From contig NZ_KQ759763.1 in the NCBI RefSeq assembly GCF_001482195.1, forward strand, positions 978,510 to 1,042,509: 64,000 nucleotides of DNA. Direction: 5' to 3'. The position numbers were made by a program, and so were the translations under genes. The DNA comes from Luteimonas abyssi. GTDB lineage: Bacteria; Pseudomonadota; Gammaproteobacteria; Xanthomonadales; Xanthomonadaceae. Under the pieces are notes generated by a model. It saw only the letters and a program-made list of their open reading frames with translations, made no database searches and was not told the origin of the DNA. Shown here piece after piece: positions 1-8,410 of the stretch (position 1 is its first letter; the number at the start of each line of letters is the position of its first letter).

Positions 1-1
1 G

Positions 2-1405
2 GGCGACCGCGTGGTGGTGCAACTGGGCAACCTACCGGCGTTCGTCGCCGTGGTCTGCGGACTGTTCCGCGCCGGCCTGGTGCCGGTGTACGCGCTGCCC
101 GCGCACCGGCTGACCGAAGTGGCGCACTTCGCGCGCACGTCCGGCGCCAGCGCCTACGTCTGCGGCGAGCGCTACGAGACCTTCGACTACCGCTCGCTGG
201 CGCGCGAGCTCCAGGCCGCGGTGCCGGCGGTGCGGCACGTGGTGGTGGCGGGCGACGCCGGGGAGTTCGTCGCGCTCGACGCGCTCGACGGCCCGCGCGA
301 GGCACTGCCCGGCGACCCCGATCCGCAATCCGTCGCGTTCCTGCAGATCTCCGGCGGCAGCACCGGGCTGTCGAAGCTGATTCCGCGCACCCACGACGAC
401 TACATCTACAGCTTCCGCGCCAGCAACGACCTGTGCGGGATCGGCCGCGACAGCGTGTACATGGTGGCGCTGCCGGCCGCGCACAATTTTCCGATGAGTT
501 CGCCCGGTTTCTTCGGCGCGCTGTACGCCGGCGCGCGGGTGGTGCTGAGCCCGGGGCCGGGACCGGACGCGGCGTTTCCGCTGATCGCGCGCGAACGCGT
601 GACCTGTGTGGGACTTGTGCCGCCGCTGGCGCTGCTGTGGGCGGATGCCGCCTCGAGAACGACGCACGACCTCTCCAGCCTGCAGGTGCTGCAGGTCGGC
701 GGGGCCAAGCTGGTGCCGGAGGCCGCGCGCCGCGTGGTGGCGGGGCTGGGCTGCCGGCTGCAGCAGGTGTTCGGCATGGCCGAAGGCCTGGTCAACTACA
801 CCCGCCTCGACGACCCCGACGACCTCGTGTTGACCACCCAGGGTCGTCCGATCAGTCCCGACGACGAGGTGCGCGTGGTCGACGATCAGGACCGCCCCGT
901 GCCCGACGGCGAGGTGGGCCATCTGCTCACGCGCGGGCCGTACACGATCCGCGCCTATCACGACGACGATGCGGCCAATGCGCGTGCGTTCACCGACGAC
1001 GGGTTCTACCGCACCGGCGACATGGTCCAGCGCCTGCCCGGCGGGTACCTGGTGGTGCAGGGCCGCGCGACCGATCACATCAACCGTGCCGGGGAGAAGA
1101 TTTCCGCCGAGGAGATCGAGGATCACCTGCTCGCGCATCCGCAGGTGTTCGATGCGGCGGTGGTGTCGATGCCCGACGATTTCCTCGGCGAGCGCAGCTG
1201 TGCGTTCGTGATTCCGGGCGATGCCCGGCCGCGCCCGGCCGAGCTCAAGGCCTGGGTGCGCGGCCGTGGGCTGGCGGCGTTCAAGGTGCCGGACCAGATC
1301 GTGTTCGTGGACGCCTTCGAAACCACCGCGGTCGGCAAGGTCAGCCGGCGCGAACTGCGCGCGCAGCTGCGTGCGCGTTTTCTCGCCGAGCAGGAGGCCC
1401 GGTGA
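2..1405 (+). CDS. entE: 2,3-dihydroxybenzoate-AMP ligase (EntE/DhbE family), 5' end outside window
   Basis: This enzyme activates 2,3-dihydroxybenzoate (DHB) with ATP and loads it onto the aryl carrier protein for catecholate siderophore synthesis in the cytosol. The frame is open from base 2 and 467 residues are visible. Family members run to about 540, so roughly 70 N-terminal residues lie upstream. Visible signs are the adenylation P-loop [15 protein letters not shown], the aryl-acid pocket stretch [10 protein letters not shown] (the Asn and Ser typical of DHB-specific enzymes), [21 protein letters not shown], and the C-terminal lysine region [11 protein letters not shown]. The stop codon overlaps the next start (TGATG), so translation is probably coupled to the isochorismatase gene. 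The family call is firm; DHB specificity is inferred from the pocket and the neighbours. Confidence 0.93.
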   Translation, partial: GDRVVVQLGNLPAFVAVVCGLFRAGLVPVYALPAHRLTEVAHFARTSGASAYVCGERYETFDYRSLARELQAAVPAVRHVVVAGDAGEFVALDALDGPREALPGDPDPQSVAFLQISGGSTGLSKLIPRTHDDYIYSFRASNDLCGIGRDSVYMVALPAAHNFPMSSPGFFGALYAGARVVLSPGPGPDAAFPLIARERVTCVGLVPPLALLWADAASRTTHDLSSLQVLQVGGAKLVPEAARRVVAGLGCRLQQVFGMAEGLVNYTRLDDPDDLVLTTQGRPISPDDEVRVVDDQDRPVPDGEVGHLLTRGPYTIRAYHDDDAANARAFTDDGFYRTGDMVQRLPGGYLVVQGRATDHINRAGEKISAEEIEDHLLAHPQVFDAAVVSMPDDFLGERSCAFVIPGDARPRPAELKAWVRGRGLAAFKVPDQIVFVDAFETTAVGKVSRRELRAQLRARFLAEQEAR

Positions 1406-2040
1406 TGGGATTGCCCAGGATCGCCGCGTATGCGTTGCCCACCGCAGCCGAACTGCCGGCCCCGCGTGGCGCGTGGCGGCTGGATGCGGGCCGTGCGGCG
1501 CTGCTGGTACACGACATGCAGCGCTACTTCCTCGCCGCTTTCGATGCCGGGAACGCGCCGCTGGCGCCGGCCGTGGCCAATCTCGCCCGCCTGATCGCCC
1601 GGTGCCGTGCGCGCGGCATCCCGGTCTTCTACACCGCGCAGCGTGGCGATCAGGACCGGCGCGACCGCGGCCTGCAGGCCGATCTGTGGGGACCGGGCAT
1701 GCAGGCGGTCGCCGAGCACGAGGCGATCGTCGACGCGCTGGTGCCGGCCGCCGCCGACATCGTGCTGGTCAAACACCGTTACAGCGCCTTCCAGCGCAGC
1801 AATCTCGACGCGCTGATGCGTGCGCGCGGCCGCGACCAGTTGCTGATCGGCGGTGTCTACGCCCACATCGGCATCCTGTCCACCGCGACCGAGGCCTTCC
1901 AGCGCGATATCGAAACCTTCGTGGCCGCCGATGCGGTGGCCGATTTCTCGCGTGCCGATCACGACATGGCGCTGGCCTGGATCGCGCGTACCTGTGGCGT
2001 GCCGCTGACCACCGCCGACCTGCTGGAGACACTCGCATGA
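1405..2040 (+). CDS. entB: isochorismatase (EntB N-terminal domain type, stand-alone)
   Basis: This 211-residue enzyme hydrolyses isochorismate to 2,3-dihydro-2,3-dihydroxybenzoate and pyruvate, supplying the precursor oxidised by the dehydrogenase encoded at 6497. Isochorismatase-fold signs are LLVHDMQRYF near residue 36 (catalytic Asp), LVKHRYSAFQRSNLD (catalytic Lys) and GVYAHIG, followed by ATEAFQRDIE, close to E. coli EntB. The ATG overlaps the stop of the ligase gene by one base. E. coli EntB carries an aryl carrier domain at its C-terminus; here the protein ends before it and the carrier is encoded by the next, overlapping gene. The symbol marks the enzymatic half only. Confidence 0.93.
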   Translation: MGLPRIAAYALPTAAELPAPRGAWRLDAGRAALLVHDMQRYFLAAFDAGNAPLAPAVANLARLIARCRARGIPVFYTAQRGDQDRRDRGLQADLWGPGMQAVAEHEAIVDALVPAAADIVLVKHRYSAFQRSNLDALMRARGRDQLLIGGVYAHIGILSTATEAFQRDIETFVAADAVADFSRADHDMALAWIARTCGVPLTTADLLETLA

Positions 2041-2300
2041 CCCCCGCTGCCTCTGCGCCGCTGACCCTGGAGCGCATGCGCGCCGACATCGCCGCGCTGC
2101 TCGACGAACCGCCCGAGGCCATCGGCGACGACGATCATCTGATGGATCTCGGCCTCGACTCGATGCGCGTGCTCGGCCTGGTGATGGCCTGGAGCGAGAC
2201 CGGCATCGCGCTGGAGTTCCCGCATCTGGCCGAGCACACCACGCTGGCCGGCTGGTGGGGCGTGGTGCAGACCCTGCAGCGCGGCGCCGCGGAGGCCTGA
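2037..2300 (+). CDS. aryl carrier protein (ArCP), stand-alone
   Basis: This 87-residue carrier matches the C-terminal ArCP half of EntB. It is a short helical protein with the phosphopantetheine site LMDLGLDSMRVLGL (Ser about 42). A phosphopantetheinyl transferase attaches the arm, the DHB-AMP ligase charges it with DHB, and the NRPS condensation domain takes the aryl group from it. The ATG overlaps the isochorismatase stop by four bases (ATGA), and its own stop overlaps the NRPS start (TGATG), so the split pair is expressed as if fused. No phosphopantetheinyl transferase gene is visible in the window. Confidence 0.92.
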   Translation: MTPAASAPLTLERMRADIAALLDEPPEAIGDDDHLMDLGLDSMRVLGLVMAWSETGIALEFPHLAEHTTLAGWWGVVQTLQRGAAEA

Positions 2301-5300
2301 TGGGCGAGACGCCGTCCCGGCTTCCCGTGGCGCGTCCGGCCGGAACGTCGCTCGCGGCCTCATGGTCGACGCCGGTGCCGCTGACCGAGGCCCAGGCGGG
2401 GCTGTGGTACGCGCAGCGTCTGGCGCCGGACAATCCGGCGTTCAACACCGCGCATGCGCTGTGGATCGAAGGCGCACTGGACGTCGATGCGTTCGTGGAC
2501 GCGGCGGACCGGGCGGCGGCCGAGGCGTCCGCGCTGGCATTGCGCATGCGCGAGACGGCGCAGGGGCCGCGGCAATGGCTCGATCCCGCGCACCGTCCGC
2601 GGCTGGACGTCGTCGACCTGAGCGCCGATGCGGATCCGGATGCGGCCGCGCGCGTGGCCATGGCGCGCGACCGCGGGACGCCGGTCGACCCGACCCGTGA
2701 CCGGCTCGCGCTGCAGCGCCTGTATCGCGTGGGCGGCGAGCGGTGGGTCTGGTATCTGCGTGTGCATCATCTGGCCACCGACGGTTACGGCATGGCCTTG
2801 CTGACCGATCGGGTCTGCGCGCTGTATGCGCAGTCGCGGCTCGCCGTGTCCGTCGGCGACGGGGAGGGCGTGCCGGCCGTGGTCGCCGTGCCATCCGCCG
2901 GGGAGCGCCTCGCATCGCTGGACGGCGTGTTCGCCGAGGACGCCGCCTACCGCAGCGCGGAGCGGCGCGAGACCGATGCCGCGTACTGGCGCGAGACGCT
3001 GTCGGGCATGCCGGCCGCGGCGGGGCTCGGCGGCGGCCACGCGCCCGCCGCGCACGATTGCGTGCGCCATGTCGAACCCCTGGACCGCGGTTTCCGCGAC
3101 AGCCTGATGCGCGCCGCCTCGGCGCTCGGGCACCCGTGGCCGGACGTGCTGACCGCCCTGACCGCCGCGTACTGCCGGCGGTTCGGCGGGCAGGGCGAGG
3201 CGGTGGTCGGCGTCCCCTACATGGGGCGCCTGGGCAGCGCATCGGCACGCGTGCCGGCGATGGTCATGAATGTCCTTCCGTTGCGGGTGCCGGCCATGGC
3301 CGAGGCCGATCCCGCGACCTTCGTCCGCACGATCGTGAAGGCGCTGGTCCGCGGCCGTCGCCACGGCCGCTACCGTGGCGAGCAGTTGCGCCGCGACCTC
3401 GGCCTCATCGGCGGACAGCGTCGCCTGCACGGCCCGCTGATCAACGTGCAGCCGTTCTATCGGCCGCCGTCCGTGACGGGCGCGCAGGCCGTTCTGGAGA
3501 TCCTCGGCACCGGCCCGGTCGACGATGCGACGTTCGGTTTCCGCGGCGACGGCACCGCCGTGCTCGATCTGGAGATCGAAGCCAATCCCGCGCTCTACCG
3601 TCCCGACGACGTGGCCGCGCATGCGGCGCGCCTGCGCGCCTTTCTGGCGGCCGCATTCGATCTCGCGGTGCGACCGGATGCGTGCCTCGACGACGTGCCG
3701 TTGGCCACGCCCGACGAAGCGCGACGCGCGCTGTTCGACCTCAACGCCACCGCGCACCCGGTGCCGGACACGACGTTGGCCGCGCTGATCGAGTCGACGA
3801 TGGCCGCATCCCCCGACGCGCCCGCGGTGGCGTTCGCAGGGCAGGTGCTGAGCTACCGCGAACTCGATGCGCGCAGCCGCGCGCTGGCGCAGGCGCTGCG
3901 CGCCCGGGGGGCGGGCCGGGACGCACGCGTCGCGGTCGCGTTGCCGAGGTCGCTGGCACTGGTGGTCGCCCTGGTGGCTGTGTCGCGGGCCGGAGCCGCG
4001 TATCTGCCGCTGGACGCCTCGCATCCGCCTGCACGCCGTGCGCGGATCCTGGACGCCGCGCAGCCGGTGGTGTTGCTGGCCGACGACGATGGCGTGGACT
4101 GGCCCGTCGACGTGCCGCGCCTGCCGTCGCACGACTGGCCGACGCATCCCACACCGGCGCCTCTGCCGCCGGTCGAGGGCGGCGATGCGGCCTATGTCAT
4201 CTACACCTCGGGCTCGACCGGCGAGCCCAAGGGCGTGGTCGTCGAGCACCGCGCCATCGTCAACCGACTGCTGTGGATGCGCGACCATTACGGCATCGAC
4301 GCCGACGACCGCATTCTGCAGAAGACGCCGGCGACCTTCGACGTCTCGGTCTGGGAGTTCTTCCTGCCGCTGCTGGCCGGTGCCACCCTGGTGGTCGCGC
4401 CACCCGATGCGCATCGCGACCCGGCGGCCGTCGCGCGGCTGATCCGCGAGGCCGGGATCACCACGCTGCATTTCGTGCCGTCGATGCTGGCCGCCTTCCT
4501 GGCCGCGCCGGATGCGCAAGGGCTAGCGGTCGATCGCGTGTTCGTCAGCGGCGAGGCGCTCGATGCCGATCTGCGCGATCGCTTCCACGCCACCCTGCGC
4601 GCCGAACTGCACAACCTCTACGGCCCCACGGAAGCGGCGGTCGACGTCAGCTACTGGGCGGCGGATGCCGACGACACGTCGCGCTCCGTGCCGATCGGTT
4701 TCCCGGTGTGGAACACGCGTCTGTACGTGCTCGATGCGCGCCTGCGGCCGTTGCCCCCGGGTGTCGCCGGCGATCTCTACCTCGGCGGCGTGCAGCTCGC
4801 GCGTGGCTACCTCGGCCGCGACGATCTCACCGCGGCGCGTTTCATCGACGATCCGCACCTGCCGGGGGAGCGTCTGTATCGCACCGGCGATCTGGCCCGC
4901 TACCGTGCCGACGGTGCGGTCGAATTTCTCGGTCGCAGCGATCACCAGGTCAAGCTGCGCGGCCTGCGCATCGAACTCGGCGAAATCGAGGCGGCGATGC
5001 TGGGCAGCGGACAGGCGCGGCAGGCCGCGGCGATCGTGCGCGAAGACCGCGCCGGCGACCGGCGCCTGGTCGGCTATGTCCAGCCGGTCCCAGGCTTCGT
5101 TGCCGACGCCCTGCGTGCGCACGTGGCCGCGACGGTACCGGACTACATGGTGCCGGCCGCCATCGTCGCGCTGGACGACTGGCCGCTGACCGCCAACGGC
5201 AAGCTCGATCGCGAGGCCTTGCCGGCACCCGCATTCGAGGCCGATGCGGTCGTCGCGCCGCGCACGCCCACCGAGGCGGCGCTGGCGGCGTTGTTCGCGC

Positions 5301-6310
5301 AGGCGCTGGGGGTGACGCGCGTCGGCGCGGATGCGGATTTCTTCGCCCTGGGCGGGGACTCGTTGTCGGCGGTGCATCTGCTGCTGGCGGTCCAGCAGCG
5401 GTTCGGGCGCGACCCGGGGCTGGGCGCCTTGTTCGCCACGCCCACGGTCGCCGCGCTCGCGGCGATCCTGGACGCCGGTGCGGACACCGCCCCCGATCAC
5501 GGCCTCGCGCCGGTGATCCCGCTGACCGGGGGGCATGGCGCTCCCGGCGCGCCGCTGTTCGCCGTGCATCCGGCCGGCGGCATCGCCTGGTGTTATCGGG
5601 AGCTGGCGCGTGCGCTGGCGCCGGCGCGCCGGGTGTACGGCCTGCAATCGCCCGCGCTCGATCTCGCGCAAGCGCTCCCCGGCAGCATCGACGTGCTGGC
5701 GGCGGAGTACGCGAAGCGCGTGGTCGCGCTGCAGCCGGCCGGTCCGGTGCACCTGCTGGGCTGGTCGGTCGGCGGCATCCTCGCGCAGGCCATGGCGGTG
5801 CGGTTGCGGGCGCTCGGCCGCGAGGTCGGCGTGCTCGCGCTGCTCGATGCCTATCCGGCCGAGTGCTGGCGTGCCGAACCCGAGCCGGACGCCATCGCGG
5901 CCCTTCGCGCGCTGCTGGCGATCGCCGGCTACGATCCGCAGCGCTACCCGGAGCTGCGCACCCGGGAGGCGATCGTGGACTTCCTGCGTCGCGGCGACAG
6001 CGCACTCGGCAATCTGCCGGCCGCGGTGCTCGACGGCGTGGTCCGTGCGGTCACCGACACCAATCGGCTCGTGCGCCTGCATCGTCACGCGCGCTACGAC
6101 GGGACCCTGCTGCATGTGCGCGCGGCCAACGACCACGTCGACCGGCCGCACCTGCAGGCGGCGCTGTGGCAGCCGCACGCGGCACAGGTCGAGGCGGTCG
6201 ATGTGCCGTTCCTGCATGCCGAACTCACCGGTCGCGATGCCACCGCGCGTATCGCGCCGCTGCTGGAGAGGCGTCTGGCCCCGTTCGCGCGTTCGGCGGC
6301 ACCGGACTGA
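2300..6310 (+). CDS. one-module NRPS C-A-PCP-TE (EntF-like, serine predicted)
   Basis: This 1336-residue synthetase condenses DHB from the aryl carrier with an amino acid and releases or cyclises the product. Domains in order: condensation (about 25-445, intact HHLATDG near 155), adenylation (about 470-960, YTSGSTGEPKG near 634), peptidyl carrier (LGGDSLSA, Ser about 1021) and type I thioesterase (GWSVGG, Ser about 1156; later LLDAYP Asp and a C-terminal His). The adenylation pocket residues line up with the EntF serine code: D681, V682, W685, then H in TTLHFVPSM, F and S in VFVSGEAL, L in NLYGPTE, V and D in EAAVDVS. This predicts an enterobactin-type DHB-Ser product. The ATG overlaps the carrier stop. 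I chose it over an upstream in-frame start at 2255 because that lies inside the carrier gene. No MbtH-like gene is seen nearby. Confidence 0.92.
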   Translation: MGETPSRLPVARPAGTSLAASWSTPVPLTEAQAGLWYAQRLAPDNPAFNTAHALWIEGALDVDAFVDAADRAAAEASALALRMRETAQGPRQWLDPAHRPRLDVVDLSADADPDAAARVAMARDRGTPVDPTRDRLALQRLYRVGGERWVWYLRVHHLATDGYGMALLTDRVCALYAQSRLAVSVGDGEGVPAVVAVPSAGERLASLDGVFAEDAAYRSAERRETDAAYWRETLSGMPAAAGLGGGHAPAAHDCVRHVEPLDRGFRDSLMRAASALGHPWPDVLTALTAAYCRRFGGQGEAVVGVPYMGRLGSASARVPAMVMNVLPLRVPAMAEADPATFVRTIVKALVRGRRHGRYRGEQLRRDLGLIGGQRRLHGPLINVQPFYRPPSVTGAQAVLEILGTGPVDDATFGFRGDGTAVLDLEIEANPALYRPDDVAAHAARLRAFLAAAFDLAVRPDACLDDVPLATPDEARRALFDLNATAHPVPDTTLAALIESTMAASPDAPAVAFAGQVLSYRELDARSRALAQALRARGAGRDARVAVALPRSLALVVALVAVSRAGAAYLPLDASHPPARRARILDAAQPVVLLADDDGVDWPVDVPRLPSHDWPTHPTPAPLPPVEGGDAAYVIYTSGSTGEPKGVVVEHRAIVNRLLWMRDHYGIDADDRILQKTPATFDVSVWEFFLPLLAGATLVVAPPDAHRDPAAVARLIREAGITTLHFVPSMLAAFLAAPDAQGLAVDRVFVSGEALDADLRDRFHATLRAELHNLYGPTEAAVDVSYWAADADDTSRSVPIGFPVWNTRLYVLDARLRPLPPGVAGDLYLGGVQLARGYLGRDDLTAARFIDDPHLPGERLYRTGDLARYRADGAVEFLGRSDHQVKLRGLRIELGEIEAAMLGSGQARQAAAIVREDRAGDRRLVGYVQPVPGFVADALRAHVAATVPDYMVPAAIVALDDWPLTANGKLDREALPAPAFEADAVVAPRTPTEAALAALFAQALGVTRVGADADFFALGGDSLSAVHLLLAVQQRFGRDPGLGALFATPTVAALAAILDAGADTAPDHGLAPVIPLTGGHGAPGAPLFAVHPAGGIAWCYRELARALAPARRVYGLQSPALDLAQALPGSIDVLAAEYAKRVVALQPAGPVHLLGWSVGGILAQAMAVRLRALGREVGVLALLDAYPAECWRAEPEPDAIAALRALLAIAGYDPQRYPELRTREAIVDFLRRGDSALGNLPAAVLDGVVRAVTDTNRLVRLHRHARYDGTLLHVRAANDHVDRPHLQAALWQPHAAQVEAVDVPFLHAELTGRDATARIAPLLERRLAPFARSAAPD

Positions 6311-6496
6311 GATGTCGTCGTTCCGGCCGGGGTGTGGCCCGTCATCACGAACGCGTGTTTCGGCACGTGGGTCGAGTGCCGCCATGCAGGCGGCGGTCCG
6401 CAGGTGACGTGGCTTTCGGATACCGAGGGCTTCGCATGAGGCGCGCCGCGGCCGGGAACCCTACTTCACAGGCATCAGATTCGAGAGGATTCAGCC

Positions 6497-7354
6497 ATGC
6501 GTCTCACGGGGTTCGAGGGAAAGATCGCATTCGTCACCGGTGCCGCGGGCGGCATCGGCGCCGCGGTGGTGCGCCTGTTGCGAGAGAGCGGGGCCATCGT
6601 CGTGGCCACCGACGTCGAGGCGCCTGATGTCTCCACGCCGGTGCCGGCGTTCGGCGACGATCGCGCCGCGGGCGGCGGCCGGGCTTCGTCGCGTTCGGGC
6701 CTCGATGACGGACAGGGGCCTGTCCTCGGGGCCGGCTCGCGGCGGCATGCCCATGCGCTCGACGTGTCCGACGCCGATGCGGTGGCCGCGCTGGTCGCCC
6801 GGATCGAGGCCGAACTCGGTCCGATCGATCTCGGCGTCAATGTCGCCGGCGTGCTGTCCACGGCGTCCGTACTCGATCTCGGGACCGACGAATGGCGGCG
6901 CATCTTCGCGGTCAACACCGACGGGGTGTTCCATGTGTCCCAGGCCCTGGCACGCGCCATGGCGCCGCGCCGCCGCGGCGCGATGGTGACGGTGAGCTCC
7001 AACGCCGCCGGCATTCCGCGACAGAACATGGCCGCCTATGCGGCCTCCAAGGCGGCGGCCACGATGTTCGTGCGCTGCCTCGGCCTGGAGCTTGCACCGC
7101 TGGGCATCCGCTGCAACATCGTCGCGCCGGGCTCCACCCGCACGCCGATGCAGACCGGCATGTGGACCGATGCCGGCGGCGAGGCGCGCACGATCGCCGG
7201 GACCCTGGAGACCTTCAAGAGCGGCATCCCGCTGGGCAAGCTGGCCGAGCCCGAGGACATCGCCCACGCGGTGATGTACCTGCTGTCCGACCAGGCCGGC
7301 CACGTCGCGATGAGCGATCTCTACGTCGACGGCGGCGCCACGCTGCGGGGCTGA
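6497..7354 (+). CDS. entA: 2,3-dihydro-2,3-dihydroxybenzoate dehydrogenase (EntA)
   Basis: This NAD-dependent short-chain dehydrogenase makes 2,3-dihydroxybenzoate, the last step of precursor supply. Features are the cofactor motif TGAAGGIG near residue 14, NVAGVLS, the catalytic Ser in TVSSNAAG, YAASK, and EntA-like stretches RCNIVAPGSTRTPMQ and GIPLGKLAEPEDIA, ending in VDGGATL. It has 285 residues against about 250 for E. coli EntA. The extra 35 or so form a Gly/Arg/Ser-rich insert between the second beta strand (VVATDVE) and ALDVSDADA. An AGAGG-type ribosome site precedes the ATG. It sits 186 bases after the NRPS, so it may be in the same operon or have its own promoter. Confidence 0.92.
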   Translation: MRLTGFEGKIAFVTGAAGGIGAAVVRLLRESGAIVVATDVEAPDVSTPVPAFGDDRAAGGGRASSRSGLDDGQGPVLGAGSRRHAHALDVSDADAVAALVARIEAELGPIDLGVNVAGVLSTASVLDLGTDEWRRIFAVNTDGVFHVSQALARAMAPRRRGAMVTVSSNAAGIPRQNMAAYAASKAAATMFVRCLGLELAPLGIRCNIVAPGSTRTPMQTGMWTDAGGEARTIAGTLETFKSGIPLGKLAEPEDIAHAVMYLLSDQAGHVAMSDLYVDGGATLRG

Positions 7355-7428
7355 GGCGCATCGCGAGGGGGGCGGGTGGCATCATGCGGTCCGATGGCCC
7401 GCGGGGCCGAGCATGCGAGCGTCCGGTC

Positions 7429-7788
7429 ATGAAGAAGATCGCGGCCTGCCACTGCGGCGCGGTGGAGATCGAGGTGGCCGGGTTTCCCACCGTCGTCACC
7501 GAATGCAATTGTTCGTTGTGCCGCAGCTACGGCGTGATCTGGGCGTACTACGACGCCGACGACGTGCGCTCGCTGCCGGAGGCGGCGCTGACCGCGACCT
7601 ACGCGTGGAACGGCCGTCATGTGGATTTCCATCGCTGCCGCGCCTGCGGTTGCGTGACCCACTGGATGCCACGCGACGCCTCCCGCACGCGGCGCGGCAT
7701 CAATGCGCGTCTGTTTCCCGTCGAGGTACTGGCCGCCGCGCGCGTGCGGCACCTCGATGGCGCTGACACCGGAACGTATCTCGATTGA
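7429..7788 (+). CDS. GFA/CENP-V family zinc protein
   Basis: This 119-residue protein of the glutathione-dependent formaldehyde-activating (GFA) fold has its zinc cysteine pairs in place: ACHCGAVEIEV at the start, ECNCSLCRSYG near residue 30 and CRACGCVTHW near 70. The family name comes from one studied member; most homologues have no proven substrate, so no reaction is assigned. The ATG at 7429 begins the typical MKKIAACHCG start; an in-frame ATG at 7384 would add 15 unconserved residues. It follows the siderophore operon by about 75 bases and its stop overlaps the start of the broken acetyltransferase gene. Confidence 0.85.
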   Translation: MKKIAACHCGAVEIEVAGFPTVVTECNCSLCRSYGVIWAYYDADDVRSLPEAALTATYAWNGRHVDFHRCRACGCVTHWMPRDASRTRRGINARLFPVEVLAAARVRHLDGADTGTYLD

Positions 7789-7945
7789 TGACGGCCGACC
7801 GGCCCCACGTCGCCCGGACTCCGGGCCGTCTGGTGGTCCGGCCGTACCTGCCCGGCGACGCCGTCGCGCCGCGGCCCGTCTTCGAGTCGTCGGTGCGCGG
7901 CCTCGCACGAGCGTTCTACACCGATAGGCTGGCCGGGTTCGGCTC
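7788..7945 (+). pseudogene. remnant of a GNAT acetyltransferase (N-terminal piece only)
   Basis: About 50 codons resemble the start of a GNAT N-acetyltransferase: LVVRPYLPGD, then VFESSVRGLARAFYTD, the usual first strand and helix. After FYTD the reading frame stays open to 8282, but the translation becomes low-complexity and no acetyl-CoA site (Q/RxxGxG/A) appears in any frame before 8128. The ATG overlaps the stop of the GFA gene (TGATG), as expected for a formerly coupled second gene. I read this as a truncated gene whose 3' part was lost; the end given is where similarity fades, not a stop codon. Confidence 0.55.
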
Positions 7946-8128
7946 GTCGCCGGCGTCGGGCATCGTGCGATCGTTGCAGCGCGACAGGATCGGGACCATG
8001 CCGTGGTCCAGGCTCGTGGGGCTGGCCGGCACGCCGCTGTGGCGGCGCAGACCTACCGGGCGTCGGTCGGGCACTGTCCACGCCCGGTCCGGCGTGGCGT
8101 GGCACGCAGGCGCTGCCCGGCTCGGCGT

Positions 8129-8410
8129 TCAGGGGCTCGGCATGGGGCCCTGTCCGCCGGGCAGAGAGGCCACCACGGCACGACCGGCATCGGTCAACCG
8201 GGCGAGTGTGCGCTCGCCGTCCTCGAACGTGCGGATCCATCCTGGCCCCGGCGCATCGCCGATGGTGTCCTCGCCCAGGTAGGTCAAGGTCCGCATCAGC
8301 ACGCTCATGCGGATGCCGAGCCGCTTGCACAGCTTCGGCAGCGAGACGCCGTCCGGATGCGCCGCCAGCTCGGCCAGCAGCGCATGCAGCAATGTCTCGT
8401 CAGCGGACAA
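8129..8410 (-). CDS. small winged-helix protein, last gene of the formate operon
   Basis: This 93-residue protein looks like a compact winged-helix domain: LLHALLAELAAHPDGVSLPKLCKRLG (helix, then recognition helix), MSVLMRTLTYLGED, then a wing-like GPGWIRTF and LTDAGRAVVASLP. I do not recognise a named family. The only in-frame start before the conserved part is TTG at 8410, which overlaps the end of the molybdoenzyme gene by 11 bases, so translation is probably coupled. Its place suggests a regulator or accessory factor for the formate-type operon, but nothing proves DNA binding. Confidence 0.72.
   Translation of the reverse strand: MSADETLLHALLAELAAHPDGVSLPKLCKRLGIRMSVLMRTLTYLGEDTIGDAPGPGWIRTFEDGERTLARLTDAGRAVVASLPGGQGPMPSP

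Noticed and set aside
2360-4519. A 719-codon open frame on the minus strand opposite the NRPS, and many similar long antisense frames
   Set aside because: The high GC content makes stop codons rare in antisense frames; the translations are Arg/His/Gln-rich and unlike any family, while the plus strand encodes a clear NRPS.
8129-8282. Continuation of the GNAT remnant frame to 8282 as a functional gene
   Set aside because: The translation loses all family features after about 7945 and runs antisense to the winged-helix gene.
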